From NCBI GenBank assembly GCA_015068545.1, contig SVKH01000105.1, positions 1 through 5,326 of the forward strand: DNA of 5,326 nt. Reading direction: 5' to 3'. How positions within the stretch are numbered: the stretch's first letter is position 1; every line of letters begins with the position of its first letter. The notes under the pieces are model-generated. The model saw only the letters and a program-made list of their open reading frames with translations. It was not told where the DNA came from and ran no database searches. Shown in pieces: positions 1 to 5,326 of the stretch. The DNA is from Oscillospiraceae bacterium (GTDB taxonomy: Bacteria; Bacillota; Clostridia; UBA1381). The translations under genes were made by a program, and so were the position numbers.

Positions 1-61
1 ATTCTTGGATCAAGTCCTACACAAAATCAATCATAGAAGGTGTAGGACTTGATCCAAGAAT
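1..61. repeat. Perfect 21-bp inverted repeat at the window edge, likely assembly artefact
   Basis: Bases 1-21 are the exact reverse complement of bases 41-61, with a 19-base spacer at 22-40. Bases 41-61 encode part of the conserved Ugd stretch GVGLDPRI, so the right arm is native gene sequence. The left arm read in the ugd frame gives SWIKSYT, which is simply the antisense reading of the right arm. It replaces residues that should align with the family. The most economical explanation is a fold-back or chimeric read joined at the end of a contig. A real hairpin or recombination junction is the alternative. Confidence 0.9.
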
Positions 62-533
62 CGGTGATCATTACAACAATCCTTCCTTTGGTTATGGTGG
101 ATACTGTCTGCCAAAGGATACCAAACAACTTCTTGCCAACTATAACAATGTACCTAACAATATTATTGGTGCTATCGTTGACGCTAACCGTACAAGAAAG
201 GACTATATTGCAGACAGAATTCTTGAACTGGCAGGCTTTGGAGTAAAAAAAGAGCCTGTGGTGGGTATATACAGACTTACGATGAAATCCGGCAGTGACA
301 ACTTCCGCCAAAGCTCTATCCAAGGCGTTATGAAGAGAATAAAAGCCAAAGGTGTACAGGTAGTTGTATATGAGCCAACCTTAGAAGCAGATGACTTCTT
401 CTCCTCTAAGGTGATAAAGGATATCAACGAGTTTAAATCTATGTGTGACGTCATAGTGGCTAACCGATTTAATACCGAAATTGAAGATGTTATAGAGAAG
501 GTTTACACAAGAGACCTATTCTTTAGAGACTAG
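1..533 (+). CDS. ugd: UDP-glucose 6-dehydrogenase, C-terminal fragment (5' end missing)
   Basis: This enzyme oxidises UDP-glucose to UDP-glucuronate with two NAD+ in the cytoplasm, supplying precursor for capsule, exopolysaccharide or cell-wall polymers. The reading frame is open from base 3 to the TAG at 531-533 and gives 176 residues, against roughly 390-400 for the family. The start and the N-terminal NAD-binding domain lie outside the window. The family signature GYGGYCLPKDTKQL is intact; its catalytic cysteine codon is TGT at 105-107. The C-terminal UDP-binding domain follows and includes GIYRLTMKSGSDNFR. The ending KVYTRDLFFRD also fits the family. The first seven codons (SWIKSYT) do not look like Ugd and fall in an inverted copy of bases 41-61, so the trustworthy gene sequence begins near base 20. 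The gene converges on the c-di-GMP operon, with a hairpin straight after its stop. The identification is firm; which polysaccharide it serves is unknown. Confidence 0.93.
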   Translation, partial: SWIKSYTKSIIEGVGLDPRIGDHYNNPSFGYGGYCLPKDTKQLLANYNNVPNNIIGAIVDANRTRKDYIADRILELAGFGVKKEPVVGIYRLTMKSGSDNFRQSSIQGVMKRIKAKGVQVVVYEPTLEADDFFSSKVIKDINEFKSMCDVIVANRFNTEIEDVIEKVYTRDLFFRD

Positions 534-537
534 CAAA

Positions 538-564
538 AAGGGCAATTCATTCTGAATTGCCCTT
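538..564 (-). terminator. Intrinsic terminator between convergent ugd and the c-di-GMP operon
   Basis: A perfect 12-bp stem pairs 538-549 with 553-564 around a 3-base loop. Read on the minus strand, the stem is followed by five T (complement of A535-A539), so it fits a Rho-independent terminator for the GGDEF operon. On the plus strand the stem is followed only by ATATATTG, a poor U-tract, so it would end ugd transcription less efficiently. The TAA stop of the minus-strand gene (563-565) overlaps the base of the stem, and the ugd stop lies 4 bases from its other side. One hairpin therefore fills the whole convergent gap. Confidence 0.88.
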
Positions 565-2875
565 ATATATTGTCTTCTTTCTCAAATATCCACATTGTTT
601 CCCCTTCATCTCCATCGACAGGCCATATACTAAGCTTTACTGCAGTACCATCCTTTTTATAGTAGGAAATCTTAGGAATTATATTTTCTTCTAATTGATT
701 TCGTACCACATCGTACTGTATAAAGTTTCGCAAATTCCTGTGAAACTCAGGTTTGACAAAGTCATGAATATATTGCTTGATAACATCCGAGAACCTGTTT
801 TCATCAACAGACATATCAAAAAGTCCAGTAGGAGCTATAATACTTGAACCGCTATCCTGATCCATGGAAACCTCAAAAACACCATAGTGTCTATTTTTCA
901 AAATAGACAGATATGCGTCTATCTCTCTTATTCCTGATTTTATAACTCTGGTATTTCCCTTTCTTATGGTACTTTCGATTCGAGCTTCATCTTTATTTTG
1001 ATAATAACGTGCTTTTTGAATATACATTCTCTTTTCAGCTTCGTTGACAAGCTCCTCCATACCCATTCCTTCTGACCTCTTCTTAATGCCTATTGAAATG
1101 TTGTATTTCATTTCCTTTATCTTGACATTTGCTCTTGCCATACGATTTTCAATCTCATCACGGCTTATACCGCAAGTGAAGATAAGAAACTCATCGCCAC
1201 CCATTCTGTATATATTACTATCTCCAAATTCTTCTGTGAGAACCTCAGCAATATACACCAGCATTTGATCTCCTGCCGCATGTCCGTATTTGTTATTATA
1301 GAAGTTAAGCTCGTTTACGTCTATATAGATACAGGTAAAACGTTCAACATCTGTATTTTCAAATACTTTGATATCATTTTTGTATGCCAATCTGTTTGCA
1401 ACACCCGTAAGAGCATCTGTAATTGCCATAGACTCGGTATCGGTCAAATACCTCTTATTATACACCGCCATGGAGAAACAAACTGCTATATCCTTTAAAA
1501 GCACTGTAATCTGCTTGTCCTGAGCGTTTATCACCCCTATAACGCTGTTATTGCGGTTATTATGTGTAACACTGGCGATATGTATTGATCTGATCTCATG
1601 ATTGTGCATAAATTCGCAAAGCTCGGAATAATTTTCCTTAAGCTCATCATTAGGCTTAATACTGGTGATATAAACATTGGTACCATGCTTACTCTGTTTT
1701 TCTATCAGATATTCATCAATCTTTTTGATAAAAAACTCTCTGTCTTTACCAGTCAACATTTTGTCCCTATACTTTGGCGAAACATAGTTTCGATCCTCTC
1801 CGTAATTATCAACAAAGAATGCAGACCTTGCATTTGCAAATTCTGTCATTAGCTTCAGAGCATCGCTCATTCTATCCATATTCTGGTTAATCTCCAGAAG
1901 TCTCTTTTTTACGGTAGATGCAATCACGCTCACAGCCAGATTCCTTCGCTCCATACCTACTACAAACGCGACATAGCACAACATTATAAATACCAGAATT
2001 GCTGCCATGAGGAGCATATATCCTCCTGTTCTTCTGGCAACTTCAAATACGGACGAAGCTGGCTTTGCCATCATAATTTCCCATTTTGCAAATTCCAGCG
2101 GCGAAAAATGTGCATAAAGCTTTTGACCGGTCACTATAGAGTCAAATGAAGCAAAACCTTTGTCTCCGCTTGAGAGTCCACTTGCCATCTGCTCGTAGGA
2201 ATAGCCGTCTTCAAAGTTAGTCCGTGCCAGCTCGGACACAAGACCAAAGCCCTCCCTCTTAGTATCTATAACAAATTTTCCGCTTTCCTGCTCTATAACA
2301 AATAAATCTGCACCCAATGCCCTTACATCGTCAATGTATCTATCCTCAAACTTCTGAAGATCTATTATTCCGTAAATTATAGCAACGGTTTTTCCATTTT
2401 TATCTGTAACAGGCACTGCACTGCGCACTACCTCTTTTTCCTGATTAACAAGATCGGTTACTCTGTCACTGATGTATGTGCCCTTTTTCACTTCGTCTTC
2501 AAATATTAAATCGCCCGACGGCACAGCACCATATTGGGTGATAAAGCGGTTGTCCGGTTGAAGGATACGCACATCTTCAAACAGACCTATCTCCTCAAAT
2601 GAATTGAACAAAAGCTCGTAGCCCTCTCCATCTTCATAAAGCTTTGATGCAAAATTTGACATAATAACAAGATTTTCACGGTCAGAATACATCTGCAAGG
2701 TTATATCTCGCTTAATCTGCGCTGTTTCCATATGCAACTTCTCAAAAGCTTCATTTTCCGCCGTTTTGTACACGTTGGCTACCATAACCAGTATAACAGA
2801 ACAAAGCAAGGTGATAGTGGCAATGGCATACAATACAATGCTCCTGTTTTGCTTTTTCTTATATAGTTTTTCCAT
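563..2875 (-). CDS. Membrane diguanylate cyclase: dCache-like sensor, GAF-like, GGDEF and PAS-like tail
   Basis: This 770-residue protein is predicted to make c-di-GMP from two GTP at the inner face of the membrane. Order of parts: a transmembrane helix at about 12-35; an extracytoplasmic region at about 36-283 with dCache features (VVRSAVPVTDKNGKTVAIIYG, then a second lobe around 185-270); a second helix at about 286-307; a helical linker; a GAF-like region at about 335-475 ending in VIGVINAQD and FSMAVYNKR; the GGDEF domain at about 482-625; and a PAS-like tail at about 643-767. The cyclase domain shows DALTGVANR (487-495), metal Asp519, Asn527, GHAAGD with Asp536, and GGDEF at 559-563. The position usually held by Lys in the DxDxFK motif is Asn524. 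No RxxD inhibitory site precedes GGDEF; the aligned residues are FGDS (550-553). The ATG has a Shine-Dalgarno site 7 bases upstream and lies 20 bases after the EAL gene, so the two are probably cotranscribed. The signal sensed is unknown, and the GAF and PAS calls are by eye. Confidence 0.87.
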   Translation of the reverse strand: MEKLYKKKQNRSIVLYAIATITLLCSVILVMVANVYKTAENEAFEKLHMETAQIKRDITLQMYSDRENLVIMSNFASKLYEDGEGYELLFNSFEEIGLFEDVRILQPDNRFITQYGAVPSGDLIFEDEVKKGTYISDRVTDLVNQEKEVVRSAVPVTDKNGKTVAIIYGIIDLQKFEDRYIDDVRALGADLFVIEQESGKFVIDTKREGFGLVSELARTNFEDGYSYEQMASGLSSGDKGFASFDSIVTGQKLYAHFSPLEFAKWEIMMAKPASSVFEVARRTGGYMLLMAAILVFIMLCYVAFVVGMERRNLAVSVIASTVKKRLLEINQNMDRMSDALKLMTEFANARSAFFVDNYGEDRNYVSPKYRDKMLTGKDREFFIKKIDEYLIEKQSKHGTNVYITSIKPNDELKENYSELCEFMHNHEIRSIHIASVTHNNRNNSVIGVINAQDKQITVLLKDIAVCFSMAVYNKRYLTDTESMAITDALTGVANRLAYKNDIKVFENTDVERFTCIYIDVNELNFYNNKYGHAAGDQMLVYIAEVLTEEFGDSNIYRMGGDEFLIFTCGISRDEIENRMARANVKIKEMKYNISIGIKKRSEGMGMEELVNEAEKRMYIQKARYYQNKDEARIESTIRKGNTRVIKSGIREIDAYLSILKNRHYGVFEVSMDQDSGSSIIAPTGLFDMSVDENRFSDVIKQYIHDFVKPEFHRNLRNFIQYDVVRNQLEENIIPKISYYKKDGTAVKLSIWPVDGDEGETMWIFEKEDNI

Positions 2876-2882
2876 AACTTCA

Positions 2883-2888
2883 CTTCCC
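2883..2888 (-). promoter_or_regulatory. Ribosome binding site of the GGDEF gene, within the intergenic gap
   Basis: On the minus strand GGGAAG occurs 7 bases before the ATG at 2873-2875. It sits wholly inside the 20-base gap between the EAL stop (2896-2898) and the GGDEF start. It supports this ATG and independent translation initiation on a shared transcript. No room is left for a separate promoter in the gap, although one inside the EAL gene cannot be excluded. Confidence 0.7.
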
Positions 2889-2895
2889 GTGTTTT

Positions 2896-4767
2896 TTATT
2901 TCATCAAATTCTGGTAAATTTCTTCACATACTTCTATTGGCGATGGCTTGAAATAGTACCACCCTTGAATATAATCACATCCCAAATTTGATACATATTC
3001 ACTGGAGGCTTCATCCTCTACGCCTTCGCACACAATCTTAAGCCCCAAATTATGCGAAAGAGATACTATACCGGCAAACAGATCTTTTCCGCGTTTTGTA
3101 TCTGCTTTACGAAGTATGCTGCGGTCTATCTTAACAATATCAATAGGATAATCACAAAGGTTGGTAAGAGAGGTATATCCGCTTCCAAAATCATCAAGCG
3201 CAATGGCAAATCCAAGATTTTTACACTTTAGGATATTACCTATCGCTATCTCCAGATTTCTCTCTATGGCATCTTCCGTAATCTCAATGATTAGCTTGGA
3301 TTTATCAAAAACATACCTATTTGAAATTTCGCTTATTCTGTCAGAAAAACCTTCTTCCGACAAAGTAATTCTTGTAATGTTACATGAAATGCTAATACTG
3401 TCAAATATAGTATCATTCCATTTGTGAAGTTGCATACACACCTGCTCAAACATGTAATAGTCAAGCTGAGTTATAGTCCCGCTTTTTTCCATTACGTCTA
3501 TGTAAACTCCCGGCAGGAATGTACCCTTTTCACCTCTGTCCCATCTGGAAAGAGCCTCACATGATACGATTTTTTTATCCTTGCTGTCTACTATAAACTG
3601 AAGGTAAGACTTAAACTCCTTATTTCTGAATCCATTTGCAATATCTTCTAAAAGGTCTTTTCTTTCCTGCTCCTTTATCATCATATCCTTATGACAGACT
3701 TCTAAATATACATCTTTTCCTATCAATTTTGCACAGTTTTTCCTAAGATTGAACAAAAGTGTATCACAATTATTGTCATCTTCATTCAAGTGATAAAGCG
3801 CCACACGGAAATACGGAACTCCTTCTTCCCGATCCTTTTCCAGATACACAGACAGAATATTTATCAATTCTTCGATATGCTTTTTTGCACTATCATCGTC
3901 TTCACTGCCAAACACAAATGCAAATCCATTTTCCGTAATTCTGGATACAATATCATCATGAGAAGCATACTCAGTAAGCGCATCCGCTATATACTTCACA
4001 GCACTTGTAATAGATTGCTCATTATGATAAACCTGCAAGTAGTTACTATCAACAATTATGTATGCCACAAAATTCAGACGGCTACTTCTTAAACTAAAAG
4101 ACTTTTCAAAATGAAGAAGATTTCCAATTCTTGTTACTGGGTCAATATTCTCAGGTACTTCCTCTTCAGTGTTCTTCTTGAAAAATGGCTGTACACCTAC
4201 TATAACCACCAGAGCTACAAGAAAATACATTATGATACGGGCGGTTTTATCCATAACATCCTGATTTTGCACACTGTATTCCAGTATAGCAGAGTTTATT
4301 TCTTCTTCAGTTAATCTATCTACCTCTTTTTTTATTGTGCTGACCAGTTCTGCATCAGCATATTCTGTCATATCCCATCCTGCACTAACCTTTCTGCCAT
4401 CATCTACATAACTGACAACGCTGATCATGTCCGGATAATAATTTTCGTTAAAGTTACGGTAACTGGCGGAAACCATTTCTGCCTTTAGCTTATCTCTCAT
4501 TTCCTTGCCTGTTTCCTTAGAATCGTAAAAATATGTAAAGTCTATCCCGATTCTTTCTGATATTTTGCTTAAAAGCAGAGGCATAACACCTTCAAACTCA
4601 CCGGTGTCGCTGTTATAATACTCTATAGGATACATATACGGATTTCCTATAATATAAATGCTGTTCCTTTCTTCCGCCGGATAAGTACCTGTCAGAACTT
4701 GCGCCGATACTTCAAGAGAAAGAAACATCAATACGCAAAATATACACAGCTTAATTAACTTTTTCAC
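2896..4767 (-). CDS. Membrane c-di-GMP phosphodiesterase: shortened SBP-like sensor, degenerate GGDEF, EAL
   Basis: This 623-residue protein is predicted to hydrolyse c-di-GMP to pGpG in the cytoplasm. A signal peptide (about 1-22, VSA before Gln23) leads to an extracytoplasmic region at about 35-170. That region starts like a family-3 solute-binding protein (IGNPYMYPIEYYNSDTGEFEG) and ends like its last helices (TIKKEVDRLTEEEINSAI), but it is only about 140 residues against roughly 220 usual. A transmembrane helix spans about 176-194. A degenerate GGDEF domain follows (about 208-360): DPVTRIGN is recognisable, but TENGF (278-282) replaces GGDEF, so it should not be a cyclase and may be structural or regulatory. 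The EAL domain covers about 368-620 and keeps Glu404 (EAL), Asn463, Glu495, Asp525-Asp526 in DDFGSGYTSL, Lys546, Glu581 and Gln601. QFIVD replaces the usual QPIVD. The start is GTG with a good upstream Shine-Dalgarno site; an in-frame TGA at 4783-4785 rules out a longer form. It is the first gene of the operon. Confidence 0.9.
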   Translation of the reverse strand: MKKLIKLCIFCVLMFLSLEVSAQVLTGTYPAEERNSIYIIGNPYMYPIEYYNSDTGEFEGVMPLLLSKISERIGIDFTYFYDSKETGKEMRDKLKAEMVSASYRNFNENYYPDMISVVSYVDDGRKVSAGWDMTEYADAELVSTIKKEVDRLTEEEINSAILEYSVQNQDVMDKTARIIMYFLVALVVIVGVQPFFKKNTEEEVPENIDPVTRIGNLLHFEKSFSLRSSRLNFVAYIIVDSNYLQVYHNEQSITSAVKYIADALTEYASHDDIVSRITENGFAFVFGSEDDDSAKKHIEELINILSVYLEKDREEGVPYFRVALYHLNEDDNNCDTLLFNLRKNCAKLIGKDVYLEVCHKDMMIKEQERKDLLEDIANGFRNKEFKSYLQFIVDSKDKKIVSCEALSRWDRGEKGTFLPGVYIDVMEKSGTITQLDYYMFEQVCMQLHKWNDTIFDSISISCNITRITLSEEGFSDRISEISNRYVFDKSKLIIEITEDAIERNLEIAIGNILKCKNLGFAIALDDFGSGYTSLTNLCDYPIDIVKIDRSILRKADTKRGKDLFAGIVSLSHNLGLKIVCEGVEDEASSEYVSNLGCDYIQGWYYFKPSPIEVCEEIYQNLMK

Positions 4768-4776
4768 TAAAACACA

Positions 4777-4783
4777 CTCTCCT
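4777..4783 (-). promoter_or_regulatory. Ribosome binding site that fixes the GTG start of the EAL gene
   Basis: The minus strand reads AGGAGAG at 4783-4777, with 9 bases between it and the GTG at 4765-4767. The residues after that GTG form a normal signal peptide (Lys-rich start, hydrophobic core). An ATG at 4784-4786 is out of frame and upstream of the site, so GTG is the best start. Confidence 0.75.
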
Positions 4784-4828
4784 CATACCACACGAAAATA
4801 TGCGCTTTGCTTGTGTAAAAAATATATT

Positions 4829-4856
4829 TTATGAGTTTTTTCTTATGAGTTTTTTC
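4829..4856. repeat. Tandem 14-bp direct repeat in the operon leader
   Basis: TTATGAGTTTTTTC occurs twice back to back at 4829-4842 and 4843-4856 (plus-strand reading; GAAAAAACTCATAA on the transcribed strand). It begins 61 bases upstream of the GTG of the EAL gene and would lie in the 5' leader if the promoter at 4921-4949 is used. It could be a two-site element for a regulator or simply a slippage duplication in A/T-rich DNA. Two copies are too few to suggest a CRISPR array. Confidence 0.8.
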
Positions 4857-4920
4857 TAATTCTTTACTCTAGCTATAAGGTCCAAAACCCCGTATTATAT
4901 AAATAATTATAGTTACCTTA

Positions 4921-4949
4921 ATTTTACCACAAAAAAGCGGATTATTCAA
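4921..4949 (-). promoter_or_regulatory. Predicted housekeeping-sigma promoter of the EAL-GGDEF operon
   Basis: On the minus strand TTGAAT (4949-4944; 4 of 6 matches to TTGACA) is followed after 17 bases by TAAAAT (4926-4921; 5 of 6 to TATAAT). A TGG directly precedes the -10 box, matching the extended -10 TGn element. Transcription would start near 4914 and leave a leader of about 147 bases. The -35 box lies in the loop of the terminator of the preceding gene. Two other TATAAT-like hexamers (4894-4899, 4906-4911) exist but have weaker -35 partners. Confidence 0.6.
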
Positions 4950-4978
4950 GGTTTATTTTACCCTGCAATCCGCTTTTT
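4932..4978 (-). terminator. Intrinsic terminator after the DUF6512-like gene, symmetric
   Basis: A perfect 12-bp stem pairs 4932-4943 with 4967-4978 around a 23-base loop. Inside the loop CAAGGT (4947-4952) can pair with ACCCTG (4960-4965) with one A-C mismatch, lengthening the hairpin. Read on the minus strand it lies 37 bases beyond the stop of the gene at 5016 and ends in a T-run, as a Rho-independent terminator should. A/T runs flank both sides, so it could also stop plus-strand transcripts. It shares bases with the predicted promoter of the next operon. Confidence 0.82.
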
Positions 4979-5015
4979 ACATCAATTTATTGACAAGTGC
5001 ACATAATATATCATT

Positions 5016-5326
5016 TTATATTCCGTATCCGCCGTTTACTGGGTCTAAAAAAATAGGAAGTTCCGGCGAGAAAAAGGTAAAAACAGCAAATGCTATCGCT
5101 ATAATGCAAAGCAGGAATATGGCTGTTCTTTCGCTAATGTAGTCACAAATGCCTTTATTAAAAAACTTCGTTTCTAACTTATAACCAATATATATGGATG
5201 CAAAGAATATCAATATGTTCACAAAAGCCGAAGTCTTTCCAAATGCTCCGTTTAGGGTATAAAACAGCACAGGAATCAACAAAGTTGCCAAACCAATTCC
5301 CGAAAGCTTTATGCACCAATAATTTT
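5016..5326 (-). CDS. Small integral membrane protein, DUF6512-like, 5' end missing
   Basis: The frame is open from the right edge of the window to a TAA at 5016-5018, giving 103 readable residues of the C-terminal part. A start at the TTG at 5289-5291 is possible, but the frame continues upstream without a stop (NYWCIKLSGIGL precedes it), so the gene most likely begins outside. Three hydrophobic segments are seen: around LATLLIPVLFYTLNGAFG, SAFVNILIFFASIYIGY and TAIFLLCIIAIAFAVFTFF. The tail PELPIFLDPVNGGYGI resembles the conserved C-terminus I associate with the DUF6512 family of Firmicute membrane proteins, recalled from memory rather than searched. No biochemical function is known to me, and I assign none. 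A terminator follows the stop, so it is probably the last gene of its transcript and separate from the c-di-GMP operon. Confidence 0.72.
   Translation of the reverse strand, partial: NYWCIKLSGIGLATLLIPVLFYTLNGAFGKTSAFVNILIFFASIYIGYKLETKFFNKGICDYISERTAIFLLCIIAIAFAVFTFFSPELPIFLDPVNGGYGI

Noticed and set aside
27..323. 98-residue minus-strand open frame opposite ugd
   Set aside because: It is antisense to well-conserved Ugd codons, has no convincing start or domain, and its last residues (SWIKSYT) come from the inverted-repeat region.
1044..1852. Several plus-strand open frames of 70-85 codons opposite the GGDEF gene
   Set aside because: They lie opposite a complete, domain-supported gene and show no domain or ribosome-site support.
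3161..4314. Plus-strand open frames of 67-100 codons opposite the EAL gene
   Set aside because: They are shadows of the EAL and degenerate GGDEF coding sequence, with composition reflecting the antisense of conserved motifs.
4829..4856. CRISPR-like repeat
   Set aside because: There are only two adjacent copies with no spacers and no cas genes in the window.
4894..4911. Alternative -10 boxes TATAAT on the minus strand at 4894-4899 and 4906-4911
   Set aside because: The -10 hexamers are perfect, but the best -35 partners are poor (TTAAGG at 16 bases for the first, no good match for the second). The TTGAAT / TGGTAAAAT pair with 17-base spacing fits better overall, though use of these boxes is not excluded.
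4768..4914. Possible c-di-GMP riboswitch (GEMM-I or GEMM-II) in the operon leader
   Set aside because: This was an obvious idea given the operon, but I could not find the conserved core segments of either class. The leader is A/U-rich with little paired structure by eye. A covariance search would settle it.
5289..5291. TTG as the true start of the DUF6512-like gene
   Set aside because: No Shine-Dalgarno site is visible just upstream, the frame stays open to the window edge with plausible membrane-protein residues, and the family proteins I recall are longer.

Overview
The window is A+T-rich and looks like a chromosomal piece from a Clostridia-type Firmicute. Lachnospiraceae (the Butyrivibrio/Pseudobutyrivibrio/Roseburia type) is my best guess. 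This rests on protein style: c-di-GMP enzymes with Cache or solute-binding-type sensors, a DUF6512-like membrane protein and A/T-rich spacers. No rRNA or other phylogenetic marker is present.

Layout. Positions 1-533 (+) hold the C-terminal part of a UDP-glucose 6-dehydrogenase (Ugd) that enters from the left edge. The first 21 bases are a perfect inverted copy of bases 41-61 and probably do not belong to the gene; they look like a contig-end artefact. A hairpin at 538-564 separates ugd from a convergent two-gene minus-strand operon. The upstream gene (2896-4767) encodes a membrane-anchored EAL phosphodiesterase with a shortened solute-binding-protein-like sensor and a degenerate GGDEF domain. 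Twenty bases later comes a gene (563-2875) for a 770-residue diguanylate cyclase: dCache-like sensor, GAF-like domain, GGDEF, then a PAS-like tail. Positions 4768-5015 carry the operon leader, a tandem 14-bp repeat, a likely extended -10 promoter, and a terminator whose loop contains the -35 box. Positions 5016-5326 (-) hold the 3' part of a small membrane protein resembling DUF6512, which runs off the right edge.

How the genes may work together. The two operon products should make and break the same second messenger, c-di-GMP, each under its own extracytoplasmic sensor. The EAL protein keeps every catalytic residue of its family. The GGDEF protein keeps the GGDEF signature and metal site but lacks the RxxD inhibitory site and has Asn where a Lys is usual. 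Ugd makes UDP-glucuronate for polysaccharides, a process often controlled by c-di-GMP, but it is on the opposite strand, so a functional link here is only suggestive. I see no clear new system. The points most worth checking are the reduced sensor, the GGDEF-PAS order, the promoter nested in a terminator, and the terminal inverted repeat.
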